A DNA stretch of 64,000 nt from Pelagibacterium halotolerans B2 (GCF_000230555.1 NC_016078.1:3681001-3745000); one strand, 5' to 3'. Counted from the stretch's first letter, positions 51,252 to 61,075 are shown. Numbers and translations: made by a program. Notes: generated by a model not told the origin, from the sequence alone.

Positions 51252-53205
51252 TTAGTTGGGTTGAACTTCAATGGCTGGCCGTGGTGTCGCCGTGACCATA
51301 CGGAAGACCGTAAGGCCAACGATGCAGAGCCCCATGAGCCGCGCAACCAGCGTCGGCGCATCGGTCGCATCGACCGGAGTAGGCCAGCAGATCAGCAGCG
51401 TACCGGCCACCAGCGCTGCGCGCTCGAGCCAGGAAATGGGGCGGATCATCCAGCCGGCAAAGGCGATGGTAATCGAGGTAACAGCGACAGTGGCGAGGAT
51501 GATCCCGAGCACGATCTGCAGCGGCGTTCCGATCATCAGGATCCCCGGCATTGTGACGAAAAGGAACGGCACCAGTAGCTTGACGAAGCCAAGCCGGATC
51601 GATTCCACGGCCGTTTCGTTTGCTCCTGCCCCCGAGATCGACGCCGCCGCATAGGCCGCGAGCGCAACCGGCGGGGTAATGGCCGAAACCAAACCGAAAT
51701 AGAAGATGAACATATGCGCGGAAATCGCCGGCAGTCCGAGCCGGGTGAGCGCCGGAGCCACCAGAACCGCCAGCAGCAGATAGGCCGCCGATGTGGGCAG
51801 GCCCATGCCCAGAACGAAAGAGGCCAGCGCCGTCAGCAGCAGGATCGCCCAGATATTGCCCGCACCCACCTCCACGATGAGGCTCGAAAGCATCAGCCCC
51901 ATGCCGGTGAGATTGAGAACGCCGATGACGATACCCGCGGCAGCAACGGCCGCAACAATGGGCAGCGTTGCGAAAAGCGTGTTGCGGCAGACGACCAGCA
52001 GACCGGTGATCCCGATCCGCGTATCCTTGTGCCAGGGGCTGATAAGCAGGGCAAAGCCGATGCAAAAGACTGCGGCCCGCGTCGGGGTCATCCCCATGAA
52101 CAACAGCACGATGATGCCGATTAGCGGCAACAGCAGATAGCCGCGGGTCCTCAGCGTTTCGATGAGGAAGGTAAGGCCGCCCGTGGTATCGCGGGCAAGG
52201 TCCAGCTTGCCGGCCTCCAGCCGCACCGCGATCAGCAGCGCCAGGACATAGAGCAGTCCGGGCACGAGCGCCGCCAGCGCAATTGTCGAGTAGGGCACCC
52301 CGATAATTTCCGCCATCAGGAACGCCGCTGCCCCCATGACCGGCGGCAGGATCTGCCCCGCCGAAGACGCCGCCGCTTCGATAGCGCCAGCCAGGTTTGC
52401 CGAATAGCCGACCCGCTTCATCAGTGGGATGGTGAACGTGCCCGTCGTCACCACATTGGCGACGGCACTGCCGTTGATCGTGCCGACCAGCGTGCTCGAT
52501 ACGGCGGCCGACGGCCGATAGTCCCGGTCCGCCCTGGATGCGCCCGGTAATCCCGCGCGCCACATCGACGAACACCTCGCCGGTCCCGATCTGCATGAGC
52601 AACGTTCCCAGCAGGGCAAACAAGAAAATGTATTCGACCGCCACGCCCATCGGCGCACCAAAGAAGCCTTCGGTGGACAGGAACAATGTCGATGTCAGAC
52701 GGGCGAGATCATAGCCGCCATGGCCGTATTTGCCGGGGATGAGATAGCCGAAATAGGCATAGAGAAGTGCGGTGACAGAAAGGATGAGCAATGCCCAGCC
52801 GAGGGTCTTGCGCACCAGTATGAGGGTGATGATCACCAGTGCGACGAACATCCACTCATCGATCTGGGTGGAGAGAGCGCCGCGCATGACGATGTCGAAA
52901 TAGGAGTGCCAGAGATAGATCCCTGGCACCAGGGCGATGACCCCCAGAATATAGAAGATCACACGCGTGGGGACGAACCGTGTCTCCAGACTCACGGCCA
53001 GAAGGCCCGCCATTGCCACCATCGAATAGAACATCGAGCGCAGAACCAGGGCGGTGATGCCCCCGAAATAGGCGCCCCAGATGACGATGACGGTCACGCC
53101 GACGGCAAGCATGGTGTAGAGGAAGGAGGCGATGATCGCCTCCTTTTCGGTTCCATGCTCATTGGGCAGCGCAATTTTGCTGTAGAGTTGGGACAGGAAC
53201 GACAT
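51252..53205 (-). pseudogene. Fused TRAP transporter permease (4TM/12TM), frameshifted
   Basis: Two frames are needed. From 53205 (MSFLSQLYSKIALPNEHGTE...) the DctQ-like half and the start of the DctM-like half read normally to ARGITGRIQGGPG (about 52520). The frame +1 over then continues as AAVSSTLVGTINGSAVANVVTTGTFTIPLMKRVGYSANLAGAIEAAASSAGQILPPVMGAAAF to a normal C-terminus at 51252. At the junction CGGCCGA occurs twice in tandem (52505-52511, 52512-52518); removing one copy restores GGPGLSAAVSSTLVG, of family length. So one 7-bp duplication breaks an otherwise intact gene of about 650 residues. Confidence 0.9.
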
Positions 53206-53220
53206 GATCGAGGCTTTCCG

Positions 53221-54153
53221 TTACTGGGCCTGTTCGTCGAAATAGAGCTGAGCGCCCTGATGCAGGCCGATTGGAGTGTTGACGGCCGTTTCGACCTTGA
53301 TGTTGGCCGCTTCGGGATGGACCTGCGCCAATTCGTCGAGATTGTCGAAGAGCGCTTTGGTGATGGCGTAGACCTGCTCGTCGCTCGCAAACTGGCTGGT
53401 AAAGATCGTCGCCGGATCGTTGATGACCATCACCGGCTCGTCTTGCCCCTCATAGGTGCCCGCAGGCATCTCGTAGGTCTGATAGAACGGATATTCGGCA
53501 ATCATGGGTGCCACGGTTTCCTCGTCGATCGAGAGCAGCACCATGTCGCGCTGCGCACCCAGATCGATAAGCGCGGCGGTCGGAGCACCGGCCAGGACCA
53601 CCGTTGCATCGAGCTGGCCGTTCATCAGAGCCGCTGTGCCTTCTGTGTAGGACAGAAACTGGGCGTTAGCCGGGTCAAAGACGCCATAGGCTTCCATGAG
53701 GCGCTGGACCAGAACAGCCGAATTGGACCCCGGAGGGCCAAGATTGATGCGCTTGCCCGCGAGCCCTTCCATGGTGGTGATGCCGGTATCGCTGGTGGTC
53801 GCGATCTGGAGAACGGCGGGATAGAGATAGGCCATTGCCGCCACCGGAAGCGCTTCCTCGAACGGGCCTTCGCCCACGCTGGCTTCATAGAGCGTCGAGG
53901 AGGACGAGAAGCCGAAGGTCATCTGGTCGGCCGCGACCCGGCGGATGTTTTCGACCGAGGCCCCGGTCACCTCGGCGCGTGCCGTTGTGTTGTCCATGTG
54001 CTGGTTGAGCACTTCGGCCATGCCGGCGCCGATGATGTAGAACAGGCCGCCCGTGCCGCCCGTACCGATGGAGACGCGCTCCTGGGCAAGAGCCGGCATG
54101 GCCAGAAGGCCGATCGCCAGGCCCGCGCCGGCGAGCAGTTGTTTAATGTTCAT
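53221..54153 (-). CDS. TAXI-family TRAP substrate-binding protein
   Basis: 310 residues from MNIKQLLAGAGLAIGLLAMPALAQ (signal peptide) at 54153 with GGGAGG upstream. The mature protein begins ERVSIGTGGTGGLFYIIGAGMAEVLNQHMDNTTARAEVTGASVENIRRVAADQMTFGF, the signature of TAXI solute receptors, and continues GKRINLGPPGSNSAVLVQRLMEAYG. TAXI receptors work with fused 4TM/12TM permeases, exactly the broken gene 15 bases downstream. If the permease is non-functional the receptor is stranded. Confidence 0.93.
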   Translation of the reverse strand: MNIKQLLAGAGLAIGLLAMPALAQERVSIGTGGTGGLFYIIGAGMAEVLNQHMDNTTARAEVTGASVENIRRVAADQMTFGFSSSSTLYEASVGEGPFEEALPVAAMAYLYPAVLQIATTSDTGITTMEGLAGKRINLGPPGSNSAVLVQRLMEAYGVFDPANAQFLSYTEGTAALMNGQLDATVVLAGAPTAALIDLGAQRDMVLLSIDEETVAPMIAEYPFYQTYEMPAGTYEGQDEPVMVINDPATIFTSQFASDEQVYAITKALFDNLDELAQVHPEAANIKVETAVNTPIGLHQGAQLYFDEQAQ

Positions 54154-54186
54154 CGTGGAACCTCCCATAGAGATGAAGATCGGCCC

Positions 54187-54852
54187 TCAGGCCGCATGAT
54201 GTGGCCGCGTTGCACGGCCCTTGGTGTCCAGAGAGCGGAAGCTGGCAAAGCTGGCCTCCACGATCTGGTTGACCGCAGTATCGCGGTCGTTTCCGTCCAC
54301 CACACCGTCTGAAAGGCGGGTGACACGTTCGGGATTGATAAGCGCGTAATAGAGCGCGCCGAGCAGGAAATGGCTCCGCCAGACAAGGCCTTCGCGCTCC
54401 GCATTGGGCAGACAGTCGGCGATTGAGTCGAGAAAGGCGCGGCTGGTCGTATCGAACGCGCCGGCGATAATGGTGCGCGCATCCTCGTTGCCCTCGGCCG
54501 ACAGAACGGCGCGCATGCGGGTGAATTCCACACCGCCGCCATCGAAATCCGAGGACGACGAAAAAGCCGGCAGCACATAGGCGCGCAGGATTGCCATGAG
54601 GCGCTCTTCGGGATCGTGGATGCGGCGGGCCTCGCCGAGCAATTCCATACGCCGGTTGTTCATCGGTTCGGTATGACGCTGATAGATTTCCCGCAGCAGC
54701 GCGGCCTTGGATCCGAAATGATAGGTCAGGCTCCCGACATTGGCGCCGGCGGCCTTGGCGATCTCGCGCAGCGATACGGCATTGTAGCCGTTCGACGAAA
54801 ACAGCGTGACCGCAGCACTCAACAGCGCTTCGCGCACATTGCCTCGGGACAA
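54187..54852 (-). CDS. TetR-family transcriptional regulator (TTG start)
   Basis: 221 residues from a TTG at 54852, reading SRGNVREALLSAAVTLFSSNGYNAVSLREIAKAAGANVGSLTYHFGSKAALLREIYQRH, a textbook TetR HTH. GGGGAG lies seven bases before the TTG. The frame stays open to 54993, but the longer version would read through a perfect palindrome (54890-54905) that looks like its operator, and no better start exists. First gene of the run TetR - TAXI - permease - hydrolase, so it probably autoregulates the operon. Confidence 0.88.
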   Translation of the reverse strand: MSRGNVREALLSAAVTLFSSNGYNAVSLREIAKAAGANVGSLTYHFGSKAALLREIYQRHTEPMNNRRMELLGEARRIHDPEERLMAILRAYVLPAFSSSSDFDGGGVEFTRMRAVLSAEGNEDARTIIAGAFDTTSRAFLDSIADCLPNAEREGLVWRSHFLLGALYYALINPERVTRLSDGVVDGNDRDTAVNQIVEASFASFRSLDTKGRATRPHHAA

Positions 54853-54889
54853 ACTGAATCTCCCCAGTTCGGACGTTGGTACGTCTTTC

Positions 54890-54905
54890 TTGTACAACTG
54901 TACAA
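54890..54905. promoter_or_regulatory. Probable TetR operator palindrome
   Basis: TTGTACAACTGTACAA, a perfect 7-bp inverted repeat with a 2-base centre, 37 bases before the TetR start codon and about 120 bases from the divergent LysR start. Size and symmetry suit a TetR dimer. Confidence 0.65.
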
Positions 54906-55027
54906 ATTCCTTGTGCGAGTCAACAAGAAATTGCCGCTGCCGGCTTTCTCCATATAAGCTCGAGCGCTTGCGGCGGACCTGATTTGCAGGCACTGCTGCG
55001 CAAGACGCCGGATCGGGAGGGGTAGCG

Positions 55028-55933
55028 ATGCGCGTTGACTATCTTGGACTGGAAGCCTTCGTGGCGGTGGCCGAGTTGGGCAGTTTCTCGCGGGCCGCCC
55101 AACGGCTCAGTCTCACCCAGACCGCGCTGAGCCATCGCATCCGGAAGATCGAGGACGATCTGGGGACGCGACTGCTGATCCGCACGTCGCGGGAAGTTTC
55201 ATTGACCATGGCTGGTCAGGCACTGCTGCCTCAGGTGCGCGGCAAGCTCGAAACCCTGGCCGAACTCTACGGCACCATCCGCGACAGTGGCCGAGAAGCC
55301 ATGCGCAAGGTGGTCTTCGCTTCGGTTCCGACAATTGCCGGCTATTATCTGGCCGGTCTCATGCGGACCTTTTCCGAGGCCAACGAGGGGCTCAATATCA
55401 TTTTGCTCGACCAGCCCGCAGCCGCGGTCGTCAGCACCGTGCAACGTGGCGAGGCCGAGTTCGGTATCACCATCACCGGTGCCACGCCCTGGGACGTGGA
55501 GACAGAATATCTGTGCACCGAGCCCTACGTCCTGTTGGTCAACCGACACCACCGTCTGGCGGGACGCCGGACAGTCCGGCGTGAAGATCTCCTTGGCGAG
55601 CCACTTGTCCGCATCCGCACACAGTCAACTAACCGCCAATTGATCGAGGAATCCCTGGGTAGCGTCAGCCGGCAACTCGACTGGCGCTTCGAGGTCCAGA
55701 ACGCGGCAACGGCTATGAACCTCGTAGCCGCCGGGACGGCCATCACCGTCCTGCCGAGATTGACCATGTATCAGGCCCCCCACGAGCTGGTGGGCCTGGC
55801 TTTCGAGGATGTCGATCTTTCGCGTGCCGTCGTCGCCGTCACGCGCCGGGGCGTTCCGCTCTCGGGCGCGGCCGAAACCCTGCTTGCCCTGATCCGCAAC
55901 CGGCTTTCCGACGTCGACACCTCTCAGGCGTAA
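55028..55933 (+). CDS. LysR-family transcriptional regulator
   Basis: 301 residues. HTH: LEAFVAVAELGSFSRAAQRLSLTQTALSHRIRKIEDDLGTRLLIRTSREVSLTMAG (residues about 7-62), then an effector domain. It diverges from the TetR gene and ends with a 10-base overlap with the convergent ThDP gene. It might control the TetR operon or the tct/ThDP genes; position alone does not decide. Confidence 0.92.
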   Translation: MRVDYLGLEAFVAVAELGSFSRAAQRLSLTQTALSHRIRKIEDDLGTRLLIRTSREVSLTMAGQALLPQVRGKLETLAELYGTIRDSGREAMRKVVFASVPTIAGYYLAGLMRTFSEANEGLNIILLDQPAAAVVSTVQRGEAEFGITITGATPWDVETEYLCTEPYVLLVNRHHRLAGRRTVRREDLLGEPLVRIRTQSTNRQLIEESLGSVSRQLDWRFEVQNAATAMNLVAAGTAITVLPRLTMYQAPHELVGLAFEDVDLSRAVVAVTRRGVPLSGAAETLLALIRNRLSDVDTSQA

Positions 55934-57582
55934 GTGACCGGTGGGTGGGCCCGTCGGATGACGGGAGAAATCACCTGATCCGAAATCGGGAAATCCCAGA
56001 TCGCCGCGCCACCCCTTCGGCGAAAGCCTTCGATCAAGGAGGGCAGGGCGGAAAGGTCGGTTATCGTTTCCCCGCCAATGCCGAAGCCCCGGGCGATCGA
56101 AGCGAAATCGGACCGCCCGAAGACCGCGCCCTCGTCCGAAAGTCCCTCGGCGCGCAACTTATGGATTTCCGAGCCATAGGCTCCATCGTTGAGGATGCAG
56201 ATCAGGATGTTGAGGCCGTGACGGGCGATTGTCTCGATCTCCTGAATATGCATCATCAGGCTGCCATCGCCGTCGAAAAGCACCACGGTATCGTCTGGTC
56301 GTGCCGCAGCAACGCCCATGGCAAACGAGATGCCGTTGCCGATCGCGCCGAACTCGCGGATGGTCAGGAACCGGTGCTGCGGGCGCGAGGGCATCTGAGC
56401 GAAGAAATACGAACAATGCCCCGACGAATTGACCATCTCCCAATCGGGCGGCAGGTGGGTTTCGAGGGCTGCGACAACGGCGCGGGGATCGAGAAGATTG
56501 CCCGCTGCCGGGAAGTGTTCGGAATCGGGCGGGGTCTCCCGGATAAACCGCGCTGTTTCCTCATTGCGCCAATGGTTCAACCGCGCTTCGATCTTTTCAT
56601 TGAGCGCCTCCACACCCAGTCGCGCATCGGCCCGGACATGGCTGTGCGCTGCGACGCGGCCCTGGCTTACGGTGACGGGATCGAGATCGATCTGCAGCAC
56701 ATGTGCGCTGCCGAAAAGTTTGCCGCCATCCGCGTTGTGATGCGCCAATATGGACCCAACGGCGATAATCAGGTCCGCCTCCGCCATGAGTTGACGGCCC
56801 GCCTCGGTCGAAAAGCCTCCGGCAACGCCGAGGCAGTAGGGGTCGTCGCAAAACAGACCACGCGCCGGAAGCGTTGTCGCCAGAAGGCCATCGCATTTTT
56901 CGGCAAGTTTCCTACATGCCTGGCCCGCGCCCGCCGATACGGCTCCCATGCCCGCCATGACAACGATTTTTTTGGCTCTGGCCACCCGATCTGCCGCTCG
57001 CGCGATATCGTCGGGATGCGGTGGAACCGGACCGACATCGGGTATCAGGGTCGCCGAAGGCGCGGGAAGGGCCATTTCGCCGGGCCAGTCGCGATCCTGC
57101 AGATCGAAAGGCACGCCCAAAACCACGGGTTTACCCGCCATGCGGGCATCCAGAAACGCATCGCGCACGGCCTCGGGCATCCGCTCGATATGGTGCAGGG
57201 AACGGTAGATGGCCCCCGTTGCGGTGATGAAGGGCGCCTGGTCGATCCCCTGATTGTACCAGCCTGACTTGAGGGGCGCTTCCCCGGCAAAGATCACCAG
57301 CGGCAGATTGGCCCGTACCGCAGCCGGCAGGGCCGTCATGAGCTGGGTTAGGCCCGGGCCGCAGGTGACGGTGGCGACACCGGTCTTTCCGCTTTTTCGC
57401 GCATAGGCCATCGCCGAGGCGACGGCGCAGTGCTCATGGCGAACATAGATCATGCGCACCCCCAGCGTGGAGAGCGTGGTCCCCCAGTTCATGTTGGCGT
57501 CGCCAAGCAGGGCAAAACAGGTATCCACGTCTTCCTGCACAAACGCCTTGGCGAGAACGTCATAGGTCTTGAGGGTCGTCAT
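55924..57582 (-). CDS. ThDP-dependent enzyme, acetolactate synthase-like superfamily
   Basis: 552 residues from MTTLKTYDVLAKAFVQEDVDTCFALLGDANMNW at 57582. PYR-domain Glu in MIYVRHEHCAVASAMAYARKSGKTGVATVTCGPG. PP domain GDG...ND motif: VVLFDGDGSLMMHIQEIETIARHGLNILICILNDGAYG. No FAD-specific features stand out and no small regulatory subunit gene is near, so it is not the biosynthetic acetolactate synthase. A 2-oxo acid decarboxylase or lyase is likely. It lies downstream of the tripartite transporter on the same strand (148-base gap). Confidence 0.87.
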   Translation of the reverse strand: MTTLKTYDVLAKAFVQEDVDTCFALLGDANMNWGTTLSTLGVRMIYVRHEHCAVASAMAYARKSGKTGVATVTCGPGLTQLMTALPAAVRANLPLVIFAGEAPLKSGWYNQGIDQAPFITATGAIYRSLHHIERMPEAVRDAFLDARMAGKPVVLGVPFDLQDRDWPGEMALPAPSATLIPDVGPVPPHPDDIARAADRVARAKKIVVMAGMGAVSAGAGQACRKLAEKCDGLLATTLPARGLFCDDPYCLGVAGGFSTEAGRQLMAEADLIIAVGSILAHHNADGGKLFGSAHVLQIDLDPVTVSQGRVAAHSHVRADARLGVEALNEKIEARLNHWRNEETARFIRETPPDSEHFPAAGNLLDPRAVVAALETHLPPDWEMVNSSGHCSYFFAQMPSRPQHRFLTIREFGAIGNGISFAMGVAAARPDDTVVLFDGDGSLMMHIQEIETIARHGLNILICILNDGAYGSEIHKLRAEGLSDEGAVFGRSDFASIARGFGIGGETITDLSALPSLIEGFRRRGGAAIWDFPISDQVISPVIRRAHPPVTYA

Positions 57583-57729
57583 AGGTCGCTCATTTGCATG
57601 GATGTTGAAAAAGGGCTCGGGCACCTCCGCCGCGTCAAGCGGCGCGCGATCCCGTTTCGGCACGTTTGAATTCAAGGGGTCGGAGCGAACCGATGCCGCC
57701 TCCGCCCCCTTATCGCGTCGCTTTGCCGT

Positions 57730-59745
57730 TCATCTGAACGGCCATGGGAAATTGGTGTAAGCCTGCAGCATTCCGCCCGGAAAATCGCGGCCCAGAATAT
57801 AAGCCAGCGCGAGGATGAAGCCGATCCCGCTCACCGAGAGAATGGCGGTCTTGAACCAGCTCACACCCGCCCGCAGGCGGAAGAACAGCGGCAGGAACAA
57901 CGCAAGCGCGAGGATGAACCCGAACAGTCCCGTCAGAACCACGAGGCCCAGGAACCAGCCAAGTGTTCGCCACAGGCCATGGGGGGCGCCGCCATCGTCC
58001 TGCCCCCTTTCGTAATCGATGAACACATCGTCGCTCTCGGGCTTCAGCCGCATCCGGATCAGCAGCGCAATGCTGGCCAGAAGCGTGATCGAGCCCACGA
58101 CCAGCGGGAAGACCTTGTCGCCCAGACGCGAGATCGACCAGGCATCGGCCACCGCGACAGCCAGGTAAGCCGTGATTGCCAGAAGGAAGATCAACGGCGC
58201 CCGTTTGGTGCCGGTGGGCGTCTCGAGGTTTTCCCTGATGTTTTTCGACTGTTTGATGCCGATGAAGATCGACGCAAGCGTAATTACCAAAAGCGTGATC
58301 GTGATCGGCGTGAAGATATATGCGAACCCCGTCTCAAGATCGCGCCGGAACCGTGCGCCGGCGATCTGGATCGCCGAATTGGTGAAGTTCTCGGCCTGAT
58401 GGGCCAGGACGAACCCGATCAGGAAGGCCGGGCGCGAATAGTCGAACCGGCGCAAAAGGATGCCCAGCACCCCGATGATGACCAGCGTAATCAGATCGCC
58501 GATCGACTGTTGCGCCTGGAAGGCCGCAAATGTGATGACGAGCAGAAGGAAGGGCGCGAGCAGGGTAAATCGGATCGTTGTCAGGCGCGCGATCTGGCGG
58601 GAAGCGAGAATGCACAGCGCCGTGCCCATGACATTGGCGATGGCAAGCGACCACACGATCGTATAGGTCACATTGAGGTCCTGGCGCACCATATGCGGCC
58701 CGGGCGAAAGCCCCAGCAGGGCAAGACCACCCAAAAAAACCGCCATCGAGCCAGAGCCGGGAATGCCGAACATCAGCGTGGGAACCAGTCCACCGCCTTC
58801 CTTGGCGTTGTTCGAGGATTCCGGAGCAATGACTCCGCGAATGTCGCCCTTGCCGAAATTGTCGCGATTTTTTGCGCTCTGGACAGCATGACCATAGGCA
58901 ATCCAGTCGACGACCGAACCGCCGAGACCGGGAATGACCCCGATCAGCACACCGATCGTCGCCGAGCGCAGCGAGAGCCAGCGATTGGTCCACCAGTCGC
59001 GTATGCCAGACATCCAGCCCGAACCCAGCGTTCCGGTCTTGGAGATTGGCCTGTCCTGGCGCAGCAGGGAAACGATTTCGGGAATGGCATAGACACCAAG
59101 CCCGACAATCACGAGTTGCAGACCGTCCACGAGATAGGGAATATCGTATGTCGTCATGCGCAGGCTGCCACCGGCGCCGGCCGCGCCGATCGTTCCCGCC
59201 ATCAGGCCCAGCCCGCCAGCGACCACCCCCTTGAGTGGCAAGCGCCCTGCAAGAATGGCCACCATGGACATGCCCAGGAAGGTCATCATCATCATTTCGG
59301 GCAGCCCGAAGCTCAAAACGATCGGACGGGCGATGAAGATGAAAAATGTCAGGATAAGTGCGCCGAACAGTCCCCCGAACAACGATGAGACGAACGCCGC
59401 CGAAAGCGCGCGCGTCGCCTCTCCCTTTTTGGCGAGCGGAAATCCGTCGAGGACGGTGGCTTGAGACGCCGATGATCCGGGTATCCCCATGAGAACCGAT
59501 GAAAACGTATCGGACGTCGGAATGACGGCAACAAGCCCCACCATCAACGCAAGCCCGGATACCGGATCCATGCCATAGACGAACGGCAGCACCAGCGAAA
59601 GTCCGGCAATGCCCCCAAGGCCCGGCAGCACGCCGACCGAAAGCCCCAAAAGGACGCCCGCCAGCATGAACATGAGTTGTTCGGGCCGAAGGACGAGGGC
59701 GAGAGCGTCGCCAAGCTGGGGCAACGCGGTTGAAAACATTTCCAT
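57730..59745 (-). CDS. Tripartite tricarboxylate transporter permease, TctA-TctB fusion
   Basis: 671 residues. Residues 1 to about 500 are TctA: LLGLSVGVLPGLGGIAGLSLVLPFVYGMDPVSGLALMVGLVAVIPTSDTFSSVLMGIPGSSASQATVLDGFPLAKKGEATRALSAAFVSSLFGGLFGALIL, with the repeated half VLIGVIPGLGGSVVDWIAYGHAVQ. After about 510 a second unit of four spans (APLIFLLAITAYLAVAVADAWSISRLGDKVFPLVVGSITLLASIALLI to the end) looks like TctB, normally a separate gene. No free tctB is present. GAGG precedes the start. Confidence 0.88.
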   Translation of the reverse strand: MEMFSTALPQLGDALALVLRPEQLMFMLAGVLLGLSVGVLPGLGGIAGLSLVLPFVYGMDPVSGLALMVGLVAVIPTSDTFSSVLMGIPGSSASQATVLDGFPLAKKGEATRALSAAFVSSLFGGLFGALILTFFIFIARPIVLSFGLPEMMMMTFLGMSMVAILAGRLPLKGVVAGGLGLMAGTIGAAGAGGSLRMTTYDIPYLVDGLQLVIVGLGVYAIPEIVSLLRQDRPISKTGTLGSGWMSGIRDWWTNRWLSLRSATIGVLIGVIPGLGGSVVDWIAYGHAVQSAKNRDNFGKGDIRGVIAPESSNNAKEGGGLVPTLMFGIPGSGSMAVFLGGLALLGLSPGPHMVRQDLNVTYTIVWSLAIANVMGTALCILASRQIARLTTIRFTLLAPFLLLVITFAAFQAQQSIGDLITLVIIGVLGILLRRFDYSRPAFLIGFVLAHQAENFTNSAIQIAGARFRRDLETGFAYIFTPITITLLVITLASIFIGIKQSKNIRENLETPTGTKRAPLIFLLAITAYLAVAVADAWSISRLGDKVFPLVVGSITLLASIALLIRMRLKPESDDVFIDYERGQDDGGAPHGLWRTLGWFLGLVVLTGLFGFILALALFLPLFFRLRAGVSWFKTAILSVSGIGFILALAYILGRDFPGGMLQAYTNFPWPFR

Positions 59746-59775
59746 GGCGGCCTCTTGTCGTCGCAGGCGATGGAC

Positions 59776-59805
59776 AAAAAGAGCTCCCGGTCTCCCGGGA
59801 GCTCT
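59776..59805 (-). terminator. Rho-independent terminator between tctC and tctAB
   Basis: AGAGCTCCCGG (59780-59790) / CCGGGAGCTCT (59795-59805) with a 4-base loop, followed on the minus strand by five T (59780-59776). It lies just after the tctC-type stop and before the permease start, so it should keep binding-protein mRNA in excess over permease mRNA. Confidence 0.85.
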
Positions 59806-59811
59806 CGTGAC

Positions 59812-60903
59812 TTATTCCATGGTCACGCCATAGTGCTCGGCGAGCCAGTCGAGCACATATTGCTTGGCTTCATCCGGCACGGAGATAGCCGCCTCGTAAG
59901 CGCCCTGTCCGGCGGTGCGCGTGAGCTGGGGATAAACGCCAAGCTCGGCCTCGGCGAGTTCGAGGAAATCCTCCCGGCCCGTTATTTCCTCAAAGGCGGT
60001 GTAATACATTTCAACAACCTCCTCGGGAGCCGTTCCTGGCAGGAACACCATCTTTTGTGCCGCAAAGCCGGCAACGAAGAACGCCTTCCACGCATCCCAT
60101 GCAACGCCCGAGGTTTCGCAGACCGCCGTCGCCTCGCACACTTCCTTAAAGCTCGGCAGATCGGGGAAGGTCGGGTCGCGAACGATATTGCCGGCGTCGT
60201 CGAGTGCGCCGAACGTAAAGGCGGGAACGGCAAGGCCCTGCTCGATCAGCGGCTCGACGTTCTGGATGTAAGCCGAAGACGTCTGATAATCGATATTGGC
60301 TTCGCCACGCTCGAACATCAGCCGGCCATCGCCACGTCCTTCGACGCCGAACACCGGCTCGACATCGAGCCCGAGCATCTTGAACGAGAGCAGCGGGACA
60401 AGGTCCAGTGTCGTTGCGCCCTGCGAGCCATAAATATAGAACTCGTCCTGTAAATCGTCGAAATCGCCATCGAAACGTTCGCCCAGATCGGGCGGCAGAT
60501 AGACGACGCCACCGGTGCCTGAGGCCAGGACGGGCTGCCAGTCGCGATACTCGTAGCGTACGCGTGGATCGCCGAGCAGATAGGGAAACTGTGTGGAACC
60601 TGACGAGCCGAAGATGAGTGTGCCGTCATCGATGGTTTGTTCCTGGAACCAATTGGCGCCAGCCGTCGAGCCGGCCCCCGGCCGGTAGCGAACCACAGTG
60701 GTGGGATTTCCGGGCAGGTGCTCGCGCAGGAGCGGGGCAAAGAAGTTGGCCCATGCGGCCGAGCCGCCGGATTCTGAAAACGGTATGACAAACTCGACGG
60801 TTTTTCCCGAAAGGTCCTGAGCGCTGACAGGCATGGCGATTGTCACCATCAGGCCAAGCGCAACAGGTCCCAAGGCCTTGCGGCCCCGTGTGAGTGCTTT
60901 CAT
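59812..60903 (-). CDS. Tripartite tricarboxylate transporter receptor (TctC/Bug family)
   Basis: 363 residues from the ATG at 60903 with GGGAGGAAAAA upstream. Signal peptide MKALTRGRKALGPVALGLMVTIAMPVSAQ. The Bug fold is evident: LSGKTVEFVIPFSESGGSAAWANFFAPLLREHLPGNPTTVVRYRPGAGSTAGANWFQEQ, though it is longer and more divergent than classic Bug receptors (about 300 residues). Ligands of the family are carboxylates or amides; this one is unknown. Confidence 0.87.
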   Translation of the reverse strand: MKALTRGRKALGPVALGLMVTIAMPVSAQDLSGKTVEFVIPFSESGGSAAWANFFAPLLREHLPGNPTTVVRYRPGAGSTAGANWFQEQTIDDGTLIFGSSGSTQFPYLLGDPRVRYEYRDWQPVLASGTGGVVYLPPDLGERFDGDFDDLQDEFYIYGSQGATTLDLVPLLSFKMLGLDVEPVFGVEGRGDGRLMFERGEANIDYQTSSAYIQNVEPLIEQGLAVPAFTFGALDDAGNIVRDPTFPDLPSFKEVCEATAVCETSGVAWDAWKAFFVAGFAAQKMVFLPGTAPEEVVEMYYTAFEEITGREDFLELAEAELGVYPQLTRTAGQGAYEAAISVPDEAKQYVLDWLAEHYGVTME

Positions 60904-61075
60904 TTTTTCCTCCCGGTGCCCGGCTGGGTTGCAGGGACACGTATGGATTTGAAATTCTGCACGTCCCGGGCCGCGCCCCGGACGACAGGTTCGTCCTCCT
61001 CGACGAACCACGTCAGACTGACACGGCGGAAATCATTATAGAATTTATTTGATCTCATGGATCAATGAATAATAT

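Noticed and set aside
55924..57582. Biosynthetic acetolactate synthase large subunit
   Set aside because: No small-subunit gene or ilvC neighbour; located in a transporter/catabolism context.
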